Position numbers and translations under genes: made by a program. 64,000 bases of DNA from Saccharothrix sp. NRRL B-16348 (GTDB lineage Bacteria > Actinomycetota > Actinomycetes > Mycobacteriales > Pseudonocardiaceae), in the NCBI RefSeq assembly GCF_001280085.1, contig NZ_LGED01000208.1, positions 1 through 64,000 of the forward strand, written 5' to 3'. Under the pieces are notes generated by a model, which was not told where the DNA came from, made no database searches, and worked only from the letters and a program-made list of their open reading frames with translations. Below, piece by piece: positions 35,130-42,374 of the stretch. Positions within the stretch are counted from its first letter, which is position 1; the number at the start of each line of letters is the position of its first letter.

Positions 35130-35259
35130 CACGTAGTCCTCCCATGAGGCCACCACACCCAGTGTGTCGATCCGGACGAGCCGAACGTGTCGGGTGAACG
35201 ACCCACGCGCCACCCACGACGCCTTCCGCACCATCGAGGAACGACAAGGGAGGCGCACG

Positions 35260-35547
35260 ATGAAGACGACATTGGCCGTCGTGGCGCTCGTGCTCGCCGC
35301 GGCCTGCGCCCCCGCGAACAGCGCAACGTCGAAGTTCCACGACTTGCTCACCCAGAAGAACATCGCACCCCACGACATGGCCGAAGCGGAAACCCTGGCC
35401 AAGTCCCTGTGCGCCAAGCTCGACCAGGGGTACGGACTCGGGGACCTCATGGCCATGTACGGCGACTTCGGCAACAACATCAACGCCAAACGAGCGTTCC
35501 TGACCATCTCGGTCACCGCGTTCTGCCCGGAGTACGGCGCCCGATAG
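35260..35547 (+). CDS. DUF732-type small lipoprotein
   Basis: The 95-residue protein starts at ATG 35260 after AAGGGAGG. It has a lipoprotein signal with lipobox LAAAC (about 12-16), then a mature domain with FHDLLTQKNI, LAKSLCAKLDQG and CPEYGAR elements typical of the DUF732 family of mycobacterial and actinomycete secreted proteins. Its two mature cysteines likely form a disulphide. Function is unknown. It is divergent from the response regulator and may be under its control. Confidence 0.72.
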   Translation: MKTTLAVVALVLAAACAPANSATSKFHDLLTQKNIAPHDMAEAETLAKSLCAKLDQGYGLGDLMAMYGDFGNNINAKRAFLTISVTAFCPEYGAR

Positions 35548-35625
35548 CGTCCAGGCATCGGACATCTCCACCTGCCAGACGACTACAGGAGTCCTTTCCG
35601 ACTCCATTCCACGAAGGAGTTCGCC

Positions 35626-35949
35626 ATGCAAGCACGACGAGCCGCCGTAATGGCGGCAGGCGCGTTGCTCGGCATCACCGGCGCCGTTGCGTCGACATCA
35701 CCGGCGTCTGCGGCCACGGGTTCCGTGAGCATGCAGGCAGCTTGCGACAACCAATACCCCGGCCAGGGCCGGGTGGCGAGGATCAGGACCTGGAACGCCT
35801 TCGGCTGGAAATGCGTGACAGGCGTCGTCCCGGTCGCGGATGGCCCCATCGACGTGTCGAGGCAATGCCGCACGCAGTACCGCAACCCGTCCGCCTACAG
35901 CGCCTACCGGAATTACAGCGATCCGTACAGCTGGTACTGCGTCTTCTGA
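35626..35949 (+). CDS. Small secreted four-cysteine protein
   Basis: The 107-residue protein starts at ATG 35626 after GAAGGAG and has a Sec signal peptide ending ASA-A near residue 30. The mature 77 residues contain four cysteines (AACDNQYPG, GWKCVT, RQCRTQY, SWYC) and many aromatic residues, suggesting a compact disulphide-bonded extracellular protein. No family is recognised. It precedes the P450/RiPP genes on the same strand but is separated from them by 150 bp. Confidence 0.7.
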   Translation: MQARRAAVMAAGALLGITGAVASTSPASAATGSVSMQAACDNQYPGQGRVARIRTWNAFGWKCVTGVVPVADGPIDVSRQCRTQYRNPSAYSAYRNYSDPYSWYCVF

Positions 35950-36099
35950 CGTGCCGGTCCGTTGATCGGGCTGGTCGAGGACCTGGCGGAACCCGCTACC
36001 GCATTGCCGGACCGCGCCGAGTCGGCGTCCCGCCTGACTGACGCCATCCGCGGCTCTCGTTCCCAGGAGCGGCGCCGCACTCATCCCGTGGAGGTTGCC

Positions 36100-36822
36100 G
36101 TGAACCTTTCCAAACCCGTCCCGCGCTTCGCCCTGTTCGATCGACCTCCAGGGGCCGGACCTCACAGGGTCCCAGGTCTGGCTGTCGCGCTGGACGACCT
36201 GCCGCGGCCGCGCGGCGCACACCTGGCCCCGATGGCGGTTGACGACGAGGTCGAGGTCGGGCGATTCGTCATCGGATACCTGCGCATCCTGTCCACCTGT
36301 GATGCGCAGGGCCGTCCGGTTGCCGGCGACGCCACCTCCGGCGATCTCCGCGAGGTGTGCGAGGGTGGCGGCGAGGTGCTGGTCACCGACCGGCGAGTGG
36401 TGGTCGAGGTCATGGTCGGCACGACCTGCCACGGCCCGGTCGACGCCAACCGGGGACATGTGCTGGTGGCCGACTTCCCCTTCGAAGCCGTCAACAGCGT
36501 CGAACGCCGTCGCAAGAAGAAGCTCCTGGGCGGGGTCAAGGAACAAGCGGTGCGGCTGAGTGCCCTGTCGTTCCCGGTGACCGTCGTCGAACTCGAACCC
36601 CTGGCTGTCCTGGACACCGCCACCGGGGATTCGGCCGGCGTGGACGTCCCGCTGTTCGCCGAGGTGATCGTCGCCATGGCGTGCGATGTCCACCTTGCGT
36701 CGGCGGGCCTCGAAAGCGCCGAACGCGACCGGCTGACCGCCGTACGGGCCGGCAGGTGGCAACCCGACGGGCTCGACCTCGTGGCCGTAATGTCGGCCCG
36801 GCCATTCGGCGGCTTGCCCTGA
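36100..36822 (+). CDS. Uncharacterised PH-like protein upstream of P450/RiPP genes
   Basis: The 240-residue soluble protein starts at GTG 36100 with GGAGG five bases upstream; in-frame starts further upstream lack a site. A central segment (GGEVLVTDRRVVVEVM to FPFEAVNSVERRRKKK) resembles a bacterial PH/GRAM-like beta barrel, though the match is visual only. Its stop is six bases before the first P450 start, so the two are probably co-transcribed. It may be an accessory protein of the peptide pathway, or may be unrelated. Confidence 0.6.
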   Translation: MNLSKPVPRFALFDRPPGAGPHRVPGLAVALDDLPRPRGAHLAPMAVDDEVEVGRFVIGYLRILSTCDAQGRPVAGDATSGDLREVCEGGGEVLVTDRRVVVEVMVGTTCHGPVDANRGHVLVADFPFEAVNSVERRRKKKLLGGVKEQAVRLSALSFPVTVVELEPLAVLDTATGDSAGVDVPLFAEVIVAMACDVHLASAGLESAERDRLTAVRAGRWQPDGLDLVAVMSARPFGGLP

Positions 36823-36828
36823 CAGCAC

Positions 36829-37995
36829 GTGCAGCGCGAAGCTGCTGTGGTCCGCGAAAAACCGGCCGGGCGGGGCGAACGAGTGGACGAACTCGAGCAG
36901 CTCGACGATCTTCGCGCCCGTCACGGGCCGATCTTCCGACGCCGGCCTGGCGTGCTCTACGTGGGCGAACCGGTCGAGGCGAAGGCCGTTCTCGCCAACA
37001 CCGGGTCGCGTTACCGGGAGCATTCGGACTTCTTCCAGACCAGCAAGGGAGTCCTCGGGCCGCGTTCGGCGCAGCAGGAGATCGGCCGGGTGGCGCGGAA
37101 CCTGCTGCGCGATCACTGGACTGCCCGGTCGGACCGGCTGGCAGCGACCGTCGAGCGGGAGATCGGGCTGGTCAGCCGGTGGCCGGACGCGGGAAACCTG
37201 TTGCTGTACAAGTGCTTCCGCGACGTGCTGGCGCCGGAGGGCGAGTTGCGCCGGCTCGTCGACCAAGTGGTCCGGCACGCGGTGCTGGCCGGCGCGCGAG
37301 ACCGGCGGTCGGTGCTGTCGCGGGCCGTGCTGCGGCGCAGCATCCGCCGCGCGCTGGTCGCCGAGCTGTCCCTCCGGCGCGCCCGGGGCGTGCGGGCGCC
37401 GCGCGACCTGCTGGACGTCCTCGCCGCCGCAGTACCGGAGGGCTCCTCACGCACGGCGCCGGCGCAGTTGGCGGAGGTGTTCCTGTCCTTCCTGTTCGCG
37501 GTCACGGGCTCGACGGGGTTCCTGCTGGGCTGGTCGGTGTACCTGATGGGCACCGAACCCGAAGCGGGGGGCGACCTGGCCGGTGTGGTGCGCGAGGCGT
37601 TGCGGCTCTGGCCGGTGGCCTGGAACTTCGGCCGCTTCCCCGCCGAACCCCATCGGCTGGCCGGCACCGAGGTCACGACGTCCGACGAGGTGGTGGTGTG
37701 CAGCTACCTCGTGCACCGGGACAGCCGCTTCTGGCCCGACCCCGACGAGTTCCGGCCGGAGCGGTGGTCGTCCGGCGTGCCGCGGGGCGGGGCGGAGGCG
37801 TTCATCCCGTTCGGCTGGGGCGCCCACGCCTGCGTGGCGGCGGGCTTCGCCGTGCACGTGGTCGAGGACATCCTGCGAGTGCTGCCGCCGGCCGAGCGGT
37901 GGCGGGTCGAGGCACACCGGCACCGGCCACACGTCGCGGCGGCGCTCGCCCCACCGGACTTCACCCTGCGCACGAACGGCGCGCGCACGCGTTGA
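36829..37995 (+). CDS. Cytochrome P450 A, putative RiPP-modifying
   Basis: The 388-residue P450 has an ExxR motif REALR (Glu256, Arg259), a PERW motif and the heme loop FIPFGWGAHACVAAG with ligand Cys335. The I-helix reads LFAVTGSTGFLLGW and lacks the usual acid-Thr pair, a trait consistent with oxidative coupling rather than plain hydroxylation, though not proof. GTG 36829 lacks a clear ribosome site and GTG 36846 is an alternative. It ends 11 bases before a 29-codon gene with an aromatic-rich C-terminus and is followed by a second P450. Crosslinking of that peptide is the best hypothesis. Confidence 0.83.
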   Translation: MQREAAVVREKPAGRGERVDELEQLDDLRARHGPIFRRRPGVLYVGEPVEAKAVLANTGSRYREHSDFFQTSKGVLGPRSAQQEIGRVARNLLRDHWTARSDRLAATVEREIGLVSRWPDAGNLLLYKCFRDVLAPEGELRRLVDQVVRHAVLAGARDRRSVLSRAVLRRSIRRALVAELSLRRARGVRAPRDLLDVLAAAVPEGSSRTAPAQLAEVFLSFLFAVTGSTGFLLGWSVYLMGTEPEAGGDLAGVVREALRLWPVAWNFGRFPAEPHRLAGTEVTTSDEVVVCSYLVHRDSRFWPDPDEFRPERWSSGVPRGGAEAFIPFGWGAHACVAAGFAVHVVEDILRVLPPAERWRVEAHRHRPHVAAALAPPDFTLRTNGARTR

Positions 37996-38006
37996 GGGAG
38001 GTGAAC

Positions 38007-38096
38007 ATGGCCAAGATCATCCACGCCGCACTGGTGGCACTCAACATCCGCAAGAGTGATGCCGAATACCGCTGGTACGTCTACCACCACATCTGA
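38007..38096 (+). CDS. Putative P450-modified RiPP precursor peptide (29 aa)
   Basis: The gene starts at ATG 38007 behind a perfect GGGAGG (37996-38001), 11 bases after the P450 A stop, and ends TGA 38096. The peptide begins MAKIIHAALVALNIRKSDAE (1-20), a short amphipathic leader, and ends YRWYVYHHI (21-29), dense in Tyr, Trp and His. Size and layout match precursors of tryptorubin-type atropopeptides, cittilins and biarylitides, whose C-terminal aromatic core is crosslinked by a P450. Here two P450 genes flank it. The core does not match the published cores AWYIWY, YIYY or MRYYH. No dedicated protease or transporter is adjacent. Precursor status is inferred. Confidence 0.78.
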   Translation: MAKIIHAALVALNIRKSDAEYRWYVYHHI

Positions 38097-38107
38097 TCGA
38101 CGCGGGC

Positions 38108-38131
38108 GGGGAGCGTGGCGACGCGCTCCCC
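38108..38131 (+). terminator. Intra-operon hairpin between precursor and P450 B
   Basis: GGGGAGCG and CGCTCCCC form an 8-bp stem around an 8-nt loop, 11 bp after the precursor stop and seven bases before the GGGGGAGG ribosome site of P450 B. It could be an attenuator or 3'-end stabiliser keeping precursor mRNA above P450 B mRNA. Confidence 0.5.
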
Positions 38132-38151
38132 ACCTTTGGGGGAGGCACCTG

Positions 38152-39399
38152 ATGACCGGTCGCGACGACCCGGACCTGCTGGCGAACCTGCGTGCCCCCA
38201 ACGCCGAGCACGACGGGGTGTTCTGGCACGGCGACCGGCGGCTGATGGTGTTCGACGCCGACGCGGCCAACCAGGCCAACGCCGAGAACTTCGCCGACCT
38301 GACGCTGCCCGACCGGTTCGTCGACCGGATCCGCGGCCGCCGCAGCCCGGCCGTGTCGTGGCGGCAGGTGCGTTCGCTGTGGCTGTCCCAGCTGCGGGTG
38401 CTCAGCGGGGAGGACCGGCTGCGCGCATTGACCGACCGCATGGCCGCGGCACTGGACAGTCGCCGCGACCAGCACGTGGACTTCGCGTGGCTGTCACACG
38501 AGGTGATGTTCCGCGCGCTGGTACCCGTAGTGCTCGACGGACTGTCCACTTCGGATCAGGCTTGGCTCGCTCGCGACGCGATCGCGAAGCTGACCCGACT
38601 GGACGCGGGCCCCGGCGGTCAGACCCGCCGGCAGCAGTGGCAGGCCATCGTCGCCCAGCTGCACACCGGTCGGGTCGTGCGCAAGGAGATCCGCCGCCGC
38701 GCACGTGGCCGGCACAGCCGCGTCGACCTCACGCAGCCCATCGTGGACCGGTTGCTGCCCTCGCTGGGCCCGGACCGGGCGTTGGAGGCGGTGACCACGG
38801 TCCTGACCGCGATCGCCGGGCCACCGGGCGCGGTCGCCGGCTGTCTGATGTACGAACTGGCGAAACGCCCCGAATGGGCGGCCACCCTGACCGCGGAGTT
38901 CGCGGCCGGTTCCGCCGAGCAGCTCTACCGCACCGGCACCAGGTCCGCGCCGACCGCGCACCAGTTCGTGAAAGAGGTCCTGCGGATGTGGTCGGCGCCG
39001 CTGCTGATGACCCGCAGCGCCCGCGTTCCCCTGACGGTTCGCGCCAACCGGCTCGAGGTGGGCCGGCACTACCTGGTGAGCCCGTACCTGGTCAACCACG
39101 ATGAGCGGCACTGGTCCGACCCCGACACGTTCGACCCGCACCGGTGGTCGGCCGAAGCCGCCCACCGCCCACCCGGCGGGCACTACTACGTGCCGTTCGG
39201 CTGGGCGCCCACCACGTGCATCGGCGCCGGACTGGGGAGCATCCAACTGGTGCTGTTGACGTACCTGCTGTGCACCCGATTCCGGCTGGAGCTACGTGCG
39301 CCCGATGCCGCTCGGGTCTCCCTGGGGGCTGTGCCACGGCCTCTGGACTTCGACGGATGGGTCCGCCTTCGCCAACTTCCCGTGACCGACGCCACGTAA
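38152..39399 (+). CDS. Cytochrome P450 B, putative RiPP-modifying
   Basis: The 415-residue P450 starts at ATG 38152 after GGGGGAGG. It has ExxR in KEVLR (Glu275, Arg278), a DPHRW motif and the heme loop YVPFGWAPTTCIGAGLG with ligand Cys356. The predicted I-helix contains AIAGPPGAVAG, with two prolines and no acid-Thr pair, which is strongly non-canonical. It follows the 29-aa peptide gene by 55 bp and is clearly diverged from P450 A, so the two likely install different bonds. It converges with the GGDEF/EAL gene. Confidence 0.84.
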   Translation: MTGRDDPDLLANLRAPNAEHDGVFWHGDRRLMVFDADAANQANAENFADLTLPDRFVDRIRGRRSPAVSWRQVRSLWLSQLRVLSGEDRLRALTDRMAAALDSRRDQHVDFAWLSHEVMFRALVPVVLDGLSTSDQAWLARDAIAKLTRLDAGPGGQTRRQQWQAIVAQLHTGRVVRKEIRRRARGRHSRVDLTQPIVDRLLPSLGPDRALEAVTTVLTAIAGPPGAVAGCLMYELAKRPEWAATLTAEFAAGSAEQLYRTGTRSAPTAHQFVKEVLRMWSAPLLMTRSARVPLTVRANRLEVGRHYLVSPYLVNHDERHWSDPDTFDPHRWSAEAAHRPPGGHYYVPFGWAPTTCIGAGLGSIQLVLLTYLLCTRFRLELRAPDAARVSLGAVPRPLDFDGWVRLRQLPVTDAT

Positions 39400-39444
39400 C
39401 GCAGAAGTCCCTACCGGTCGATCCCGGAACAGTCCCCGCCGCGG

Positions 39445-42324
39445 TCAGTCGAGGGCAGGGACGGGTAACGGGCTCGTGGCCAGCACAGCCCGGATCTCCT
39501 CGGCCGGCACCGGGGGCGAGAACAGCCAGCCCTGGTAGGCGTCCACGCCCAGGTCTCGCAGCGCGGTGAACTGGGCCACGGTCTCGACCGCTTCAGCCAC
39601 GCACTTGCGGCCCATCGCCCGAGTCATTGCCACGACCGCCCGTGCCACCGCGAAGTCCGAGGAGTCGTTGCCCACGTCGGAGACGAACCACCGGTCCACC
39701 TTGATGATCTGCGCCGGCAGGTCCCGCAGTCGCGCCAGCGACGAGTAGCCCGTGCCGAAGTCGTCCACCGCGAAACGGATGCCCCGGTCGACCAACTCGC
39801 CCATCGACTGCCGCACCCGCGAGGGCAAGCCGACCAGCGCCGTCTCCACCAGTTCGAGCACGACCCTGTCCCACGGGATGCCGGCCTCGTCGATGGCGTC
39901 CGCCACGATGTCCACGAACTCCGGGTCGCCGGGCACCAGCCCGGCGAGGTTCACCGCCACCGACACCGGCTGGTCGTTCGGCGCGGGCCACGTGACGGCT
40001 TCCTTCAACGCCCGGCGGAGCACCCACCGGTCCAGCTCGCGCAGCAGGTCGCCCTGCTCCGCGACGGGCAGGAAGACGTCCGGCGACAGCAGGCCGCGGT
40101 CCGGGTGAGGCCAACGCACGAAGGCTTCGGCGGCCTGCACGGAGCCGTCCACGCCGACCACGGGCTGGAAGTGCAGCGCCAGGCCGTCGTGGGCCAGCGC
40201 CTCGCGCAGCTGGCCTTCCAGGTGCACCTGCCGGTCGGCGGAGGCGATCAGTCCCGCCGACGCCAGCGAGACCCGTCCCGCGCCGAACCGCTTCGCCTCG
40301 AACATCGCCGCGTCCGCGAAGCGCAGCAGGTCGTTGCCCGTCACCTGCGAGTCGTGAGGTACCGCGGCGCCGATCGACGCCGACACCCGGACCAGTTGCC
40401 CGTGCACGGGAACGGCCGTCCGCAGCACGCCCGCGACCCGGGCGGCGAGCGCGTCGACGCCGCCGACCTCGTCGATGTCCGAGCAGATGATCACGTACTC
40501 GTCACCCGACAACCGAGCCGCGGTGCAGCCCTCCGGCAGAGCGGCCTCCAGCCGCCGGGCCAGCGCGACCAGCAGCTCGTCACCGGCGTCGTGCCCCAGG
40601 GAGTCGTTGACGCGCTTGAAGTTGTCGACGTCGCAGAACAGCACCGCCACTCGCGAGCGGTCCTCGGAATCCAGCAGGGTCGTCAACATCTCCTTGACCA
40701 GCGCACGGTTCGGCAGCCCGGTCAGCTCGTCGTGCGTGGCCTGGTGGCGCAGCGCCTCGGCGGTGCGGCGACGCTCGGTGACGTCCTGGAAGGCGACCAA
40801 CCAGGTCGGCCCGCCGTCGCGTTCCCGGGAGAGCGTGATTCGCAACTCGCAGTACACGATCCCGCCATCCGACCGCACCAGGATCCGTTGCGGGACCTCG
40901 TGCGCGGGATCCCCGGTCTCGCGGGCCGCCCTCAACCACCGGCCGTCGTCGTCGGGATGGGTCAACTGCTCAGCGGTCATGCCTCGCAACTGCTCCAGTT
41001 CCAGGCCGAGCAGATCGCACAGCGCGTCGTTGGCGTCCACCAACCGGTCCGCCTCGTCGAACAGGCCCATGCCCACCGGGGAAAGGGAGAGCACGTCGGT
41101 CATGAGACGGGCCGGGTCGTCCATGCGGTGAGGGGTGAAGACCACCCACTGGTTCGGCCCCCTGCGCTTCGCCGCGTCCAAAGCCGCTCTGGCGTCACGC
41201 AGCAGCTCGCTGACAATGCTCCGCGCGGTCTCACGCATGACGATGCCCGCTGCGGCGGGCAGCGTCAGCACGACCTCGTCGACCGGGATCGGTGCAGCCA
41301 CCTCCGCCAGCAGCCGGCGCGTCAGCTCGATCAACTCGACGTCGTCGCGCGGCTCCGCAACCGCGATGACGAAACCGGTGCCCAGGACGGTGAGGAAGCC
41401 TGAGTCGGGTAGCACACGCGCGAGGCGGGCACGCGCGACCGCCAACACCTGGTATTCCCTCTCGCCGAGGGTGTCGTTGAAGGCGACTGGTCCGTCGAGT
41501 TCCAGGTGGCACAACCCGACGCGGGTCACGGAGCCGGTCAGGACCCCCGCCAACCGGTCGAGGAACCAGTCGAGATCGAGCACGCGACTCGACAGCACGA
41601 CGCCGGCTCCGCCGGCCTCCAGATCGGCGAGTTCGCGTTCCTGTTCGTCCAAGAACCGCTGCACGCGGTCCAGGCCGGCCGCCGTGTCACCGAGGACGTC
41701 GTCGTGGGAGGGGATCGCGCTGTCCGGTTCCGCCCCAACTGTGGGCAGGCCTGGATCGTGCAGGCCGACCCGACGCAGCGAGTTCTCCAACTCGAGGATC
41801 TTCGCTTGGGCGCCTTCGGCCAGGGCGGTCGCGCGACGCCGTTCCTCCTGCGCCTGGCCGAGTTGTCCCTCTGCCCGCCCACGTTCCTGTTCGGCCGTCG
41901 ACAGCCGCCTGCGGGTGGCCGTCAACTCGGTGCGGTGGTCGGCGATCTCCGCCAGGTAGCGGTCGCGTTCTCCGGTGAGCTGCGAGATCAGGGCGGACAA
42001 CCGGATCAGCACCACGCGCAGGACCAGGATCACTTGGGAAGCGCGGTGCTCCACCTGGGCACTCTCCAGCATCATTCTGCGCGCGTCGTTGAGTTCCTCC
42101 ATCACGGCGATGAGCTGACGTTGCGCCTGAATGGTCTCCGCCTGCGCCTGCACCAGCCGGACCTGCCCGTCAGGGAGCACGAGGTCGTGGGTGAGGCTGA
42201 TGGTCGCGTCACGAGCGGCTTGCACGATGATGGCCGGGGATGACGCCTGAGCGCGCTGCCCGACGCCGCCGTTGTCGGCGAGTGGGGGCTCGCCGTCGTC
42301 TGTGGGCGGGACACCGTCATGCAT
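39445..42324 (-). CDS. GGDEF-PAS-GGDEF-EAL cyclic-di-GMP protein
   Basis: The 959-residue protein has an N-terminal coiled-coil region (about 35-215). Next come a degenerate GGDEF-like domain (about 240-400; LCHLELDGPVAFNDTLG, but no signature loop), a PAS domain (405-520), a GGDEF domain with signature SGDEY near 605, and an EAL domain whose motif is EAF near 733 with DDFGTGYSS intact. The altered signatures leave cyclase and phosphodiesterase activity uncertain. ATG 42324 lacks a clear ribosome site. It begins about 50 bp downstream of the NB-ARC/CHAT-like gene on the same strand, suggesting a shared operon and signalling link. Confidence 0.88.
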   Translation of the reverse strand: MHDGVPPTDDGEPPLADNGGVGQRAQASSPAIIVQAARDATISLTHDLVLPDGQVRLVQAQAETIQAQRQLIAVMEELNDARRMMLESAQVEHRASQVILVLRVVLIRLSALISQLTGERDRYLAEIADHRTELTATRRRLSTAEQERGRAEGQLGQAQEERRRATALAEGAQAKILELENSLRRVGLHDPGLPTVGAEPDSAIPSHDDVLGDTAAGLDRVQRFLDEQERELADLEAGGAGVVLSSRVLDLDWFLDRLAGVLTGSVTRVGLCHLELDGPVAFNDTLGEREYQVLAVARARLARVLPDSGFLTVLGTGFVIAVAEPRDDVELIELTRRLLAEVAAPIPVDEVVLTLPAAAGIVMRETARSIVSELLRDARAALDAAKRRGPNQWVVFTPHRMDDPARLMTDVLSLSPVGMGLFDEADRLVDANDALCDLLGLELEQLRGMTAEQLTHPDDDGRWLRAARETGDPAHEVPQRILVRSDGGIVYCELRITLSRERDGGPTWLVAFQDVTERRRTAEALRHQATHDELTGLPNRALVKEMLTTLLDSEDRSRVAVLFCDVDNFKRVNDSLGHDAGDELLVALARRLEAALPEGCTAARLSGDEYVIICSDIDEVGGVDALAARVAGVLRTAVPVHGQLVRVSASIGAAVPHDSQVTGNDLLRFADAAMFEAKRFGAGRVSLASAGLIASADRQVHLEGQLREALAHDGLALHFQPVVGVDGSVQAAEAFVRWPHPDRGLLSPDVFLPVAEQGDLLRELDRWVLRRALKEAVTWPAPNDQPVSVAVNLAGLVPGDPEFVDIVADAIDEAGIPWDRVVLELVETALVGLPSRVRQSMGELVDRGIRFAVDDFGTGYSSLARLRDLPAQIIKVDRWFVSDVGNDSSDFAVARAVVAMTRAMGRKCVAEAVETVAQFTALRDLGVDAYQGWLFSPPVPAEEIRAVLATSPLPVPALD

Positions 42325-42374
42325 CGGTCGATTGTGCCGCATCCGCACCGAGGTGCTGAGCCATGACCGCGACG

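Noticed and set aside
38152..39399. P450 B considered a pseudogene because its I-helix lacks the acid-Thr pair
   Set aside because: The frame is intact and ExxR and heme-Cys motifs are preserved; coupling P450s can lack that pair.
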